64,000 bases of DNA from Euzebya rosea (GCF_003073135.1 NZ_PGDQ01000021.1:1-64000), one strand, 5' to 3'; shown: positions 44,741 through 53,746, counted from the first letter of the stretch. A program made the numbers and translations. Notes: generated by a model not told the origin, from the sequence alone.

Positions 44741-45709
44741 ATGAAACGAATCGCCGTACTGACGTCCGGGGGCGACGCGCCCGGCATGAACGCTGCTGTC
44801 CGTGGCGTCGTCCGAACCGCCGACGCGCTGGGGGTCCAGACCCTCGGGGTCGAGTTCGGGTACCGGGGCCTGATCAAGGATCGGATGCGCGAGCTGGACG
44901 CCCGCGCGGTCTCCGGCATCATCCAGCTGGGCGGCACGATCCTGGGGACCGCCAGGTCCGAGGAGTTCCGCACCCCGGAGGGCCGCGCCCTCGCGGCGGC
45001 CAACCTGAAAGCCCGCGGGGTCGACGGTCTGGTCGTCATCGGCGGTGACGGGTCCTTCCACGGGGCCCAGGCGCTGAGCGTCGAGCACGGCCTCGCCGTC
45101 GTCGGCATCCCCGGCACCATCGACAACGACCTGGGCGGGTCGGACTTCACCCTCGGGTTCGACACCGCGGTCAACGTGGCCCTGGAGGCCATCGACCGGA
45201 TCCGCGACACCGCGTCCAGCCACGAGCGGCTGTTCTTCGTGGAGGTCATGGGTCGGCGTGCCGGGTGGCTGGCCCTCTACGCCGGTCTGGCCGGCGGTGC
45301 GTCGGCCGTGCTGGTCCCCGAGCGGCCCACCGACATCGAGGCGGTCCGCGAACGCGTCCGCGGATCCTTCGAGATGGGCAAGACCTTCTGCATCGTCGTC
45401 GTGGCCGAGGGCGACGACGCCGGCGGCGCCTACGGCATCGCCAACGGCGTGGTCGAGGGCACCTCGCTGGACTCGCGTGTGACGGTCCTCGGCCACGTCC
45501 AGCGTGGCGGTCCGCCGACGATGCGCGACCGTGTCCTCGGGGCCCGGCTGGGGCACGCAGCGGTCAAGGCGCTGCTCGACGGCCAGGACCGGATCATGGT
45601 CGGCGAACGCTCCGGCCAGATCATCCGCACGGCCCTGGAGACCGCCTGGACCGACAACGACCACGACGCCGGTCCCCTGCTGGAGCTCATCGACCTGCTG
45701 GCCCGCTGA
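44741..45709 (+). CDS. pfkA: ATP-type 6-phosphofructokinase
   Basis: Phosphorylates fructose-6-phosphate in glycolysis. Length 322 residues. The N-terminal motif is LTSGGDAPGMNAAVR. VVIGGDGSFHGA contains Gly-Gly-Asp-Gly-Ser, typical of ATP-using enzymes (PPi-using ones have GGDDT). Catalytic region: PGTIDNDLGGSDFTLGFDTA, and substrate Arg/Gly in EVMGRRAGWLA and GHVQRGG. The length and motifs indicate a complete enzyme. Confidence 0.95.
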   Translation: MKRIAVLTSGGDAPGMNAAVRGVVRTADALGVQTLGVEFGYRGLIKDRMRELDARAVSGIIQLGGTILGTARSEEFRTPEGRALAAANLKARGVDGLVVIGGDGSFHGAQALSVEHGLAVVGIPGTIDNDLGGSDFTLGFDTAVNVALEAIDRIRDTASSHERLFFVEVMGRRAGWLALYAGLAGGASAVLVPERPTDIEAVRERVRGSFEMGKTFCIVVVAEGDDAGGAYGIANGVVEGTSLDSRVTVLGHVQRGGPPTMRDRVLGARLGHAAVKALLDGQDRIMVGERSGQIIRTALETAWTDNDHDAGPLLELIDLLAR

Positions 45710-46439
45710 CCGCGACCCGACTGAGGGGTTGTCGGCCGGGCAGCCCCTTGAGGCGCACTCGCCCGGCCGGCTGGAAGGCGACCCCGTCGATGTCGCCGCA
45801 GTGGTCGACCACCGCGTCGGACACGAGCGTCTCCGCCCCCTTCGCCCGGTCGGCGATACGGGCGGCCCGCACGACCTCGGTGCCGTAGAAGTCCCCGCCG
45901 CGGCCGATGACCTCACCGCAGTGGACGCCGATACGGGCCGGCAGCGGCACCCCGATGCGCGGGTTGGCCGCGAGGGCCTCCTGCAGGCCGACCGCCGCTC
46001 GGACCCCGGCCGCCGGGGTCCGGAAGACCGCCATGAAGCCGTCCCCGGCCGTCTTGACGATCCGGCCGCGGTGCGTGGCCACGACCTCGCTGGAGACGTG
46101 CTCGTGGATCCGCAGCACCTCCGCCCAGCGGTCGTCGCCGAGCTCGACGTTCAGGCGGGTCGACCCCTCGATGTCACAGAACAGCAGGGTCACCACGCCG
46201 TCGTCCTCGCGGGCACCGGCGACCTGGACGAGGGTGCGCAGCGCGCCGCCGACGGTGCCGGCCAGCAGGTCCACCGACCCCGACAGCACCTGGCCGAGCA
46301 GCGTGCTCCGGTCGGCGTCGGGTTCCGGTGCCGCGTAGGCCTCGGCGAGGGCGGCCCGGCGTCGTCGCCGCAGCCGGACGCCGACCGCGACGAGGGTGGC
46401 CACGATGGCCACGCCCGCCACCGCGGCCAGCACGTCCAC
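45687..46439 (-). CDS. membrane-anchored class III nucleotide cyclase
   Basis: A 250-residue protein from GTG 46439, two bases after the NDH-2 stop. One N-terminal membrane helix (VLAAVAGVAIVATLVAVGV), a linker, then the cyclase domain. The metal-binding Asp is in TLLFCDIEGSTRLN, and the second in KTAGDGFMAVF with the purine-selecting Lys. The transition-state Arg is present in VVRAARIADRA, but the adjacent Asn of the usual V-N-x-A-A-R motif is Val, so activity is uncertain. Translation is probably coupled to NDH-2. Its end overlaps the convergent pfkA end by 23 bases. Confidence 0.85.
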   Translation of the reverse strand: MDVLAAVAGVAIVATLVAVGVRLRRRRRAALAEAYAAPEPDADRSTLLGQVLSGSVDLLAGTVGGALRTLVQVAGAREDDGVVTLLFCDIEGSTRLNVELGDDRWAEVLRIHEHVSSEVVATHRGRIVKTAGDGFMAVFRTPAAGVRAAVGLQEALAANPRIGVPLPARIGVHCGEVIGRGGDFYGTEVVRAARIADRAKGAETLVSDAVVDHCGDIDGVAFQPAGRVRLKGLPGRQPLSRVAVSGPAGR

Positions 46440-46441
46440 GG

Positions 46442-47854
46442 TCAGCCGGCTGCCCGTTCCGACGCCTGCGAGGACTCCGACCTCTCCGGCACCTCCAGAG
46501 CCTCCGGGTCGACCACACCGCGCCCCTCCGGGGCGACCACATCGCGCCCCTCCGGGGCGACCACACCGCGCCCCTCCGGGGCGACCACATCGCGCCCCTC
46601 CGGGGCGACCACCCCGTGGACGACCCTCGCCGCACGGTCCCACGTCAGGTAGTTCCAGGCCCAGTTGACCAGCACGCTGATGCGGTTGCGGAAGCCGATG
46701 AGGAAGTAGATGTGCAGCACCAGCCAGGCCAGCCACGCCAGGGTGCCGCCGAACCGGATGCCGCCGGGGACCTGGGCGACGGCCGCACCCCGTCCGATGG
46801 TCGCCATCGACCCCTTGTCGGTGTACCTGAAGGCCGGTGGCTTGCGCCCCTCGGCCACGGCGCGCATGACCTTGGCGACGTGCCGGCCCTGCTGCATGGC
46901 CACGGGCGCGAGCTGCGGCAGCACCTCCCCCTTCTTGTCGGTCGCCGCCGCGAGGTCGCCGATGACGAAGACGTTGGGACGGTCGGGGATGCGAAGGCTG
47001 TCGTCGACCACGATGCGCCCGGCCCGTCCGGTCTCCAGCCCGAGCATCCTCCCCAGCGGCTCGGCCTCGACCCCGGCCGCCCACACGCAGGTCGCCGCGG
47101 CCAGGAACGTGCCGTCGTCCAGCAGGACCCCGTCGTCGGTGACCTCCTCGACCGACCGCCCCAGGTGCATGGTGACGCCGCGTCGCTCCAGCTGGTCGAT
47201 GGCGTGCTGGCGCAGCTTGGGGTGGAACGGACCGAGCGGCTCGGGTGCCATCTCCACCAGCTCGACCTGCGCCCGGGTCAGGTCCAGCTCGGGGAAGTCC
47301 GCCCGCATCACGCGGGTGAACAGCTCCGACATGGCGCCGGCCATCTCCACCCCGGTCGGGCCACCACCGACGACCACGACCGACAGCGCACCCTCGTCGA
47401 CGAGCTCGGGCCGGACGGCGCAGCGCTCGAACTGCTCGAGCATGTGCTGCCGGATGGCCATGGCGTCGTTGAGGCTCTTCAGGCCGAACGCGTGCTCGGC
47501 GACCCCGGCGATGCCGAAGTCGGCGGTTCGCGCCCCGGCGGCGAGGACGAGGGTGTCGTAGGGGATGTCGCGTCCGCCGGCGGTGTGCAGCACCCGCGCG
47601 TCGAGGTCGGCTCCGGTGATGTCGGCGGCGGTGAACCGCACGCCCGGCTCCTTGCGGACGATCCCGCGCACGGCGTAGGCGATGTCGGAGGGTTCGAGGC
47701 CCGCGGTCGCCACCTGGTACAGCAGCGGCTGGAACAGGTGGTGATTGCGGCGGTCGATGACCTCGACCTCGACGTCGGGGCCGGCGACGGCCCGGGCAGC
47801 CGACAGGCCACCGAACCCGGCACCGACGATCACGACACGGCGGGTGACACCCAT
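46442..47854 (-). CDS. ndh: type II NADH dehydrogenase
   Basis: Single-subunit NADH:quinone oxidoreductase (non-proton-pumping). Length 470 residues. FAD motif VVIVGAGFGGLSAAR, NAD motif VVVVGGGPTGVEMAG, quinone/FAD motif VFVIGDLAAATDKKG. A hydrophobic membrane segment lies at WLAWLVLHIYFLIGF. The last 60 residues contain four near-identical octapeptides (VVAPEGRD / VVAPEGRG) from 24-bp DNA repeats (46520-46615). A class III cyclase follows two bases after the stop. Confidence 0.94.
   Translation of the reverse strand: MGVTRRVVIVGAGFGGLSAARAVAGPDVEVEVIDRRNHHLFQPLLYQVATAGLEPSDIAYAVRGIVRKEPGVRFTAADITGADLDARVLHTAGGRDIPYDTLVLAAGARTADFGIAGVAEHAFGLKSLNDAMAIRQHMLEQFERCAVRPELVDEGALSVVVVGGGPTGVEMAGAMSELFTRVMRADFPELDLTRAQVELVEMAPEPLGPFHPKLRQHAIDQLERRGVTMHLGRSVEEVTDDGVLLDDGTFLAAATCVWAAGVEAEPLGRMLGLETGRAGRIVVDDSLRIPDRPNVFVIGDLAAATDKKGEVLPQLAPVAMQQGRHVAKVMRAVAEGRKPPAFRYTDKGSMATIGRGAAVAQVPGGIRFGGTLAWLAWLVLHIYFLIGFRNRISVLVNWAWNYLTWDRAARVVHGVVAPEGRDVVAPEGRGVVAPEGRDVVAPEGRGVVDPEALEVPERSESSQASERAAG
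46520..46615. repeat. four 24-bp tandem repeats in the NDH-2 3' end
   Basis: Four units of GCGCCCCTCCGGGGCGACCA-type sequence (24 bp each), alternating at one base (ATC/ACC). They encode an octapeptide repeat in NDH-2. Copy number change would keep the reading frame. Confidence 0.9.
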
Positions 47855-47894
47855 CTGACGGTTCCTCCTCGTAGCGGCAGGGCCACGGCGGGCC

Positions 47895-48818
47895 TCACCG
47901 CTGGCTGACGTAGTCCAGCATGTGGTCGTACTTGGGTTCCCTGCCCCGAACGACGCTGAAGAACACGTCCTGCAGCTGCTTGGTCATGGGACCGGGCGGT
48001 CCGATGACACGGTCGTCGACGGAACGGATGGGCACGATCTCCGCCGCGGTCCCCGTGAAGAACGCCTCGTCGGCGGTGTAGAGGTCCTGGCGCAGCAGTG
48101 GGGTCTGCTCGACCGGGATGTCACGGTCACGGGCGAGGTCGAGGATCGCCGCGCGGGTGATCCCGGGCAGGACGCCCTCGCTGGTCGGCGGGGTCACGAG
48201 CACGCCGTCACGGACGACGAAGACGTTCTCGCCCGACCCCTCGGCGACGCGGCCGTGCTCGTTGAGCATGATCGCCTCGTCGTAGCCGGCCTTGACGGCC
48301 TCCATCTTGGCCAGCGAGCTGTTGACGTAGACACCCGAGGCCTTCGCGCCGGTCGGGATGATGTTGGCGCCCATGCGCTGCCACGACGACACCTTGGCGC
48401 GGACGCCGTTCTTGACGCCCTCGTCCCCGAGGTAGGTGCCCCACGGCCACACGGCGATCATCACCCGCACCTGCGACGGCAAGGGGTTGAGGCCCATCTC
48501 GCCGTAGCCGAGGTAGGCCAGCGGGCGGATGTAGTAGCTGTCCTGCCCGTTGACCCGGCACAGCTCGCGCGACCCCTCGAGGATCTCGTCGGGCGAGTAG
48601 GGGATCTGCATGCTCAGCACCTGGGCGGAGCGGTACAGCCGCTCGACGTGGGCCCGGTGCTGGAAGATCGCCGGGCCTCGGTCGGTGGCGTAGGCCCGCA
48701 TGCCCTCGAAGACCGCCCAGCCGTAGTGCAGCGACGGGGTCAGCACGTGGATGGTCGCGTCGTCCCAGTCGACGAGCTCGCCGTCCATCCAGATCTTCGA
48801 CATCTTCGGTACGGGCAT
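47895..48818 (-). CDS. ilvE: branched-chain amino acid aminotransferase
   Basis: PLP-dependent class IV transaminase for the last step of valine, leucine and isoleucine synthesis. Length 307 residues. N-terminal IWMDGELVDWDDATIHVL, active-site region with the PLP Lys in TGAKASGVYVNSSLAKMEA, and phosphate-binding EGSGENVFVV and GITRAAILDLARD. leuB follows upstream on the same strand. Confidence 0.94.
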   Translation of the reverse strand: MPVPKMSKIWMDGELVDWDDATIHVLTPSLHYGWAVFEGMRAYATDRGPAIFQHRAHVERLYRSAQVLSMQIPYSPDEILEGSRELCRVNGQDSYYIRPLAYLGYGEMGLNPLPSQVRVMIAVWPWGTYLGDEGVKNGVRAKVSSWQRMGANIIPTGAKASGVYVNSSLAKMEAVKAGYDEAIMLNEHGRVAEGSGENVFVVRDGVLVTPPTSEGVLPGITRAAILDLARDRDIPVEQTPLLRQDLYTADEAFFTGTAAEIVPIRSVDDRVIGPPGPMTKQLQDVFFSVVRGREPKYDHMLDYVSQR

Positions 48819-48887
48819 GGATCCCTCGGTGCTCGGTGGCCTCGGGCCGCATCCTAGTGCGCCACCGTGGTGGCGCGGGTGGATGGG

Positions 48888-49949
48888 TCAGCCGGCCACG
48901 ATGCCGGCGATGCGGTCCCCGAGCTCGTCGGTGGACCCGCCCATGTCCGGCCCGCCCATGGCCGTCATGGTCGTCAGGACCTCCGCCGCGGCGTCCTCGA
49001 CCGCGCGGGCGGCATCGGCGTGGCCCAGGTGGTCCAGCGCCATCGACAACGACAGGACCGCCGCGACCGGGTTCGCCCAGCCCTTGCCGGCGATGTCGGG
49101 TGCCGAGCCGTGGACCGGCTCGAACATCGACGGGTGCTCGCCGCTCGGGTTGAGGTTGCCGCTGGCGGCCAGGCCCAGCCCACCCTGCACGGCCGCACCG
49201 AGGTCGGTGACGATGTCGCCGAACAGGTTGTCGGTCACGACCACGTCGAACCGCTCCGGGGTGGTGACCATGTACAGGCACATCGCGTCGACGTGCACGT
49301 AGTCGCGCTCGACGTCGGGGAAGTCGGCCTCGCCGACCTCGGTGAACGTGCGCATCCACAGGTCACCGGCGAAGTTCAGCACGTTGGTCTTGTGCACGAG
49401 GGTGAGGTGGTTGCGGCGCTGCTGGGCGCGGGCGAACGCGTCGCGGATGACCCGCTCGACCCCGTGACGGGTGTTGAGGGACTCCTGGGTGGCCACCTCG
49501 GCCCCGGTGCCGTGGAACAACGAGCCGCCCGCACCCACGTACATGCCCTCGGTGTTCTCGCGCACGATGACCATGTCGCAGCGGTCCGGGGTCAGCCCGG
49601 CGATCGGCGTGGGCACGCCAGCCAGCAGCTTGACGGGACGCAGGTTCACGTACTGGTCGAAGGCGAACCGCAGCTTCAGCAGCAGGCCGCGCTCGAGCAC
49701 ACCCGGCGGCACGTCGGGGGTCCCGACGGCACCGAGGAGGATCGCGTCGGCCTGGTCGAGCTCGGCCATGACCGCGTCGGGCAGCACCTCACCGCTGGAG
49801 AGGTAGCGGCGCCCGCCGAGGTCGTACTCGGTGCGAGTGGTGGAGAAGCCGAAGCGCTGCTCGGCGGCGTCGAGGACCTTGAGTGCCTGGGCGGTGACCT
49901 CGGGGCCGACCCCGTCGCCGCCGATGATGGCCAGATGGTGTGTCGTCAT
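48888..49949 (-). CDS. leuB: 3-isopropylmalate dehydrogenase
   Basis: Oxidative decarboxylation of 3-isopropylmalate (leucine) and probably of 3-methylmalate (citramalate route). Length 353 residues. Motifs: [62 protein letters not shown], and the C-terminal [20 protein letters not shown]. These mark the beta-decarboxylating dehydrogenase family; the IPMDH/tartrate-like branch cannot be fully excluded. Near ilvE. Confidence 0.92.
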   Translation of the reverse strand: MTTHHLAIIGGDGVGPEVTAQALKVLDAAEQRFGFSTTRTEYDLGGRRYLSSGEVLPDAVMAELDQADAILLGAVGTPDVPPGVLERGLLLKLRFAFDQYVNLRPVKLLAGVPTPIAGLTPDRCDMVIVRENTEGMYVGAGGSLFHGTGAEVATQESLNTRHGVERVIRDAFARAQQRRNHLTLVHKTNVLNFAGDLWMRTFTEVGEADFPDVERDYVHVDAMCLYMVTTPERFDVVVTDNLFGDIVTDLGAAVQGGLGLAASGNLNPSGEHPSMFEPVHGSAPDIAGKGWANPVAAVLSLSMALDHLGHADAARAVEDAAAEVLTTMTAMGGPDMGGSTDELGDRIAGIVAG

Positions 49950-50045
49950 TGGCGACGCAGCCTACCGGGCCACGGCCCGAAGCCCAGATCCGGTGGGCCG
50001 GCAGCGGGCATGCCGCACCGACCGGATCCGAGCCCCGGGTGGCGG

Positions 50046-51329
50046 TCAGCCGCGCAGGTTCTGCATGTTGTCGGCGCTGAAGCGCGAGACGCGCAGCGAC
50101 CGGCCCGGGTCGCTGGACCCGCCCGGCGCGTTGTCCTGCTCGTAGTTGGGGTTGTGCCAGCCCTTCGCGCCCTGCTGGCGGAAGAACCGCTGGTAGTCGA
50201 TGTCGCTGCTGGGGTCGCCGAACGGCACCATGTCGTAGCCGTTCCCCTGCCCCTCCGGCTGGGCGGTCCGGTCGCCGTCCTTGGCGTGGTACAGCGGGAT
50301 CCGCTTGGTGTTGGCGGCGGTGAAGGCGTGCGGGTCGAAGACCTGCTCGACCCGGTTGCCGTCCCAGTCGTAGTACCAGCGATGCTGGTGGCGGGCGACG
50401 TGGGCCCAGAAGACGTCCAGCTCGATGGGACAGCTCTGGTCGGTCATCGCCAGGTACCGCTCCATCAGCCTGGTCCCGGACTCGCCGCGGACCAGCTGGG
50501 GCGCGGGCAGCGGCGCCCCGGTCAGCCGGTCCTCGGTGACCTCGACCATGGGACCGTCCTGCAGGAAGGCGTAGGCCGGGCTGTGGTTGTGCGGGTAGAT
50601 CGCCACGCCGGTGGGCTTGGCCAGTTCGTTGAGGGCCAGCCACTTCTCCGCGGCCAGGTCCCATGTCTCGACGTTGCGGTTGTTCGCGCTCGTCGGGTCA
50701 CCACCGGTGCCGGTGTAGGGCATGCCGAGGATGCTGGCGACCTCGAGCTCGAGCATGAAGCGGTCGTGGTCGCCCTGGGTCATGCCGCCGTTCGGCCCGC
50801 CGGGCCACGTGGCGGGGATGAAGCCGTGGCTGCCGATGGCCTCCAGGCCCGTGGCGTCCAGGAAGCTGCGCAGGGTGCGGGCATGGTCCCTGTACGCCTC
50901 GAAGTTGGCGTAGTTGGGGTTGGTGCCGTTGCCGACGTTCGGGGCGGACCCGCCGACGTTGTTCGGGTGCTGGTTGTAGCCGGCGAACTCGACCTGGCGG
51001 AACCCCGCGGCGGCGAGGAACTCGAAGACCTCGAGGAAGCCGCCGGGCAGCGGGACGAGGGGACCAAGGTCGTTGGGGTCGTCGGGGTAGTCGGGTCCAC
51101 CGACGTACCCCATGGTCGGATTGGGGTTGTCGTGCACGCCCCACCGACTGATGGCGTCGCGCTGGGTGTAGAGGATCGTGCCGACCCTGGGTGGCGGGAT
51201 GAGGCGGCCGTTGCCGCTGCTGGCACGGACCTGTGCGAGGGCGCCCGTCGGGGCGAGGGCGGCGACCATCAGGCTGCCGGCCCCCAGCCCGAGGAAGCGA
51301 CGTCGGTCGAGGTGGACGTTGTGGACCAT
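50046..51329 (-). CDS. Tat-exported sugar-phosphate isomerase/epimerase-like protein
   Basis: A 427-residue exported TIM-barrel protein of the xylose isomerase-like fold. The N-terminus is a twin-arginine signal (DRRRFLGLGAGSLMVAALAP). The barrel shows GFRQVEFAGYNQHP, LEAIGSHGFIPATW, GVAIYPHNHSPAY, IELDVFWAHVA and a C-terminal IPLYHAKDGDR. These fit metal-binding His/Glu/Asp positions of the family. AAGGAG lies nine bases before ATG 51329. Secreted members probably act on extracellular sugar derivatives; the substrate is unknown. Confidence 0.85.
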   Translation of the reverse strand: MVHNVHLDRRRFLGLGAGSLMVAALAPTGALAQVRASSGNGRLIPPPRVGTILYTQRDAISRWGVHDNPNPTMGYVGGPDYPDDPNDLGPLVPLPGGFLEVFEFLAAAGFRQVEFAGYNQHPNNVGGSAPNVGNGTNPNYANFEAYRDHARTLRSFLDATGLEAIGSHGFIPATWPGGPNGGMTQGDHDRFMLELEVASILGMPYTGTGGDPTSANNRNVETWDLAAEKWLALNELAKPTGVAIYPHNHSPAYAFLQDGPMVEVTEDRLTGAPLPAPQLVRGESGTRLMERYLAMTDQSCPIELDVFWAHVARHQHRWYYDWDGNRVEQVFDPHAFTAANTKRIPLYHAKDGDRTAQPEGQGNGYDMVPFGDPSSDIDYQRFFRQQGAKGWHNPNYEQDNAPGGSSDPGRSLRVSRFSADNMQNLRG

Positions 51330-51611
51330 GGCGGGTTGCTCCTTCGGCTCGAGGGATCCGCTGTCTCGGCGCACGACGACGAAGGGTCGGGCGACGACCG
51401 GCGGGACTGCGTCACGACATCCGTCCCGGGCTCGGCGGAGCCCCGTTCGGCGGTTTCCCCATTCAACGAATGTCGCTTGCCGCAACAATCCACCGTCCGG
51501 TTGGTTGTGTCAACCGTTTGTTCGAATCCATGCCGGTTGGGGGGTGGTCCGTCGGTCCCCCGCAGGTACAGCGTGGGCTGGCAGGATGGGTCCGGAAAGG
51601 AGCCAACCCCC
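51330..51611. other. intergenic region with short inverted repeats
   Basis: A 282-bp divergent region. Hairpin-prone blocks include CATTC-AAC-GAATG and CGGTTG (51498-51503) / CAACCG (51511-51516). The latter may be an operator for either flanking gene. AAAGGAG at 51596-51602 is the Shine-Dalgarno sequence of the acetyltransferase. No gene is seen. Confidence 0.4.
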
Positions 51612-52142
51612 GTGTCAACCCGCAGCGCCGATCCCGTGGACGTCCTCCACGGCACGCAGGTGACCCTTCGCAAGGTCACCGAGGCCGACATCGAACCACT
51701 CGCGAAGATCCTGGCCGAGCCCGAGGTGGCGCGCTGGTGGGGTCGCTACGACGTGGACCGGGTCCGCCGCGAGCTGCTGGAGTCACCGGCGATGGTGGTG
51801 TTCGTCATCGACGTGCACGGCGTCGTGGCCGGCAGCATCCAGTACTTCGAGGAGCCTGCCGCCGACTACCGCCACGCCGGCATGGACGTGTTCCTGTCGC
51901 GTGACTGGCACGGGCAGGGACTGGGGTCGGACTCCGTCCGCACGCTCGCGCGCCACCTCGTGCACGACAGGGGGCATCACCGGTTGGTGATAGACCCAGC
52001 CGCCTCCAACGAGGCCGCCATCCGCTGCTACGAGCGGGTGGGCTTCCGCAAGGTCGGTCGGATGCGTGCCTACGAGCGGGGTCCCGACGGCACCTGGCAC
52101 GACTGCTACATGCTCGAGGCGCTGCGCGACGAGATCGTCTGA
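51612..52142 (+). CDS. GNAT acetyltransferase similar to AAC(6')
   Basis: A 176-residue acetyltransferase. ARWWGRYD at the N-terminal substrate region and GRDW-type acetyl-CoA loop (SRDWHGQGLGSDSV) plus IDPAASNEAAIRCYERVGF resemble aminoglycoside 6'-N-acetyltransferases and the RimJ/siderophore-acyl group. Resistance is not implied without tests. GTG 51612 has AAAGGAG nine bases upstream. Confidence 0.82.
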   Translation: MSTRSADPVDVLHGTQVTLRKVTEADIEPLAKILAEPEVARWWGRYDVDRVRRELLESPAMVVFVIDVHGVVAGSIQYFEEPAADYRHAGMDVFLSRDWHGQGLGSDSVRTLARHLVHDRGHHRLVIDPAASNEAAIRCYERVGFRKVGRMRAYERGPDGTWHDCYMLEALRDEIV

Positions 52143-52162
52143 GGGCCGCCGAACTGCGGCCC
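52143..52162. terminator. hairpin between convergent genes
   Basis: GGGCCGC (52143-52149) and GCGGCCC (52156-52162) form a seven-pair stem with a six-base loop directly after the acetyltransferase stop and before the convergent membrane-protein gene. Confidence 0.5.
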
Positions 52163-52196
52163 GGCTGGGGGGACGGTCCGGGCCGCCTCCCTGCGG

Positions 52197-53276
52197 TCAG
52201 ACGGCGGACTCGGCCGCCAGCTCGTCCTCGTCGAACTCCGGCAGCAGGGCGCGGGTGCCCATCACCGTGGCGATCGCCATGGGGATCAGCTGCGCGACGC
52301 TGAGCGCCACGACGACGCGGGTCAGCCAGCCGGGGAACAGGCTGGCCGTCTGCGAGGCGCCGAGGACGGAGAAGTACAGCAGGCCCTGCCCGATGAACAC
52401 CGCGCCGGCACCGACGCCGAGGGCGGTGAACGCCCCCTCCTCCCCCTGTATGGCCCGCCACGCCCCGAACGCGGCGATGGCGATGAAGAAGGCCGTCTGC
52501 ACCGCCGAGACGGCGGACTGCGAGATCGGGATGGGGGTGGCGAACAGGTCGTCGACCAGGTGGATGATGTTGGCGAGCGCCAGGATCATCAGCACGAGCC
52601 CCATGGGGGTCGACAGGCCCCGCCACTCGACCTTCTCCAGGTCCGGCTTGGTGCGCAGGCCGATGGCCAGCGGGACGAGCAGGACCAGCAGCGCAGGGAC
52701 CAGCCAGACCCACGGGCTGCCGCCGGGCACCCAGATCAGGTCCCCGACGACGGCGTACTCGGTCCCGTCGACGACGAAGGGCACCTCCCAACCGGGGTTG
52801 ACGACCTGCTCGCTGTCGGGGTCGGTCTGCACGCCCGGCGGTTCGGCGGCCGCCATCCAGTGGATGCGGTGGTCGTGCCATGCGTAGGCGTTGCCGTCGC
52901 TGATCCGTTCCCAGTCCGGGTCGCCGTTGACGTCGACCTCCGGCGGGATCCGCACGTCGCCGAACCGGTCCTCGTTGAGGTAGGTGGCGTGGGAGTTGAT
53001 GTTGCGGAACACCCCGTCGGGCCCGATCCGCAGGTACGGCTCCTGGGAGTAGCCGGGGATGGTGACTTCCTCGTCGCTGGTGTTGGTCAGCTCGAGGTAC
53101 TCGTCGGAGTTGATGACCGCCCACGAGAGGCCCTCGACGTCGGGGACGTCGGTGATCTGGCTGAGGTAGTTGCTGGCGTCCGACCCACGCCCGTGGGCCA
53201 GCGCCGGACCGGCCAGGCCGACGGTGGCCACGGCGACGAGCAGGGTGAGGACGAACAGTCGGTGGAGGGAGGTCAT
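52197..53276 (-). CDS. exported membrane protein with His-rich surface domain
   Basis: A 359-residue protein. A signal peptide (ending PALAHG) precedes a 165-residue exposed domain with motif GYSQEPYLRIGPDG, repeated Tyr-x-x-x-Asn strands and a conserved AWHDHRIHWM motif (possible metal site). Five membrane helices follow (WVWLVPALLVLLVPLAIGL and onward). Similar proteins occur in actinobacteria without known function. The Nudix gene overlaps its start by four bases (ATGA). Confidence 0.75.
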   Translation of the reverse strand: MTSLHRLFVLTLLVAVATVGLAGPALAHGRGSDASNYLSQITDVPDVEGLSWAVINSDEYLELTNTSDEEVTIPGYSQEPYLRIGPDGVFRNINSHATYLNEDRFGDVRIPPEVDVNGDPDWERISDGNAYAWHDHRIHWMAAAEPPGVQTDPDSEQVVNPGWEVPFVVDGTEYAVVGDLIWVPGGSPWVWLVPALLVLLVPLAIGLRTKPDLEKVEWRGLSTPMGLVLMILALANIIHLVDDLFATPIPISQSAVSAVQTAFFIAIAAFGAWRAIQGEEGAFTALGVGAGAVFIGQGLLYFSVLGASQTASLFPGWLTRVVVALSVAQLIPMAIATVMGTRALLPEFDEDELAAESAV

Positions 53277-53746
53277 CGCCGCCCAACGGTAGCGCGGAAG
53301 CGCCCCAGGACCTCAACGTCCAGCGGGTAGGTCAGCAGCGCGTCGGCGTCGTCCAGCGGGACCCAGCGCAGCTCGTCGACCTCCTCGGCGTCCATCGGGT
53401 CGAGGTGCTCGACGTCGGTCTCGCCGGTGCGGGACCGGTCGGCCTCCATCGCCCACCACCGCACGACCTTGTCACGGCCCTTGTGGTCGACGTAGCGGAC
53501 CTCGCCGAGGTCGGCACCGAGGGCCGCGCTGATGCCCGTCTCCTCCTCCACCTCTCGGACCGCCGCGTCCTCGAAGGACTCCCCGTCGTCGAGCTTGCCC
53601 TTGGGCATCGACCAGTCGTCGTACCGCGGACGGTGGACCAGCAGCACCTGCACGGTGTCGTCGGCCTGCCGCCAGACCACTCCCCCGGCCGCCCTGACCC
53701 GCGGCGTGGCGGGGTCAGCCGGTCGGTCTGCCTCGGGGTCGGGCAC
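53273..53746 (-). CDS. Nudix hydrolase
   Basis: A 157-residue hydrolase of nucleotide or nucleoside-diphosphate derivatives. The complete Nudix box reads GKLDDGESFEDAAVREVEEE followed by TGI. GTG 53746 is used; the frame continues upstream without a better start. The C-terminus overlaps the downstream membrane-protein gene start by four bases, so the two are cotranslated. MutT-like or Ap4A-like substrates are both possible. Confidence 0.9.
   Translation of the reverse strand: MPDPEADRPADPATPRVRAAGGVVWRQADDTVQVLLVHRPRYDDWSMPKGKLDDGESFEDAAVREVEEETGISAALGADLGEVRYVDHKGRDKVVRWWAMEADRSRTGETDVEHLDPMDAEEVDELRWVPLDDADALLTYPLDVEVLGRFRATVGRR

Noticed and set aside
46520-46615. CRISPR-like repeat block
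   Set aside because: The 24-bp units are directly adjacent without spacers and encode an in-frame peptide repeat of NDH-2; no cas genes are present.
51612-52142. Aminoglycoside resistance gene
   Set aside because: Only general similarity to AAC(6') and other GNAT groups is visible. Without tests the entry is kept as a GNAT acetyltransferase.
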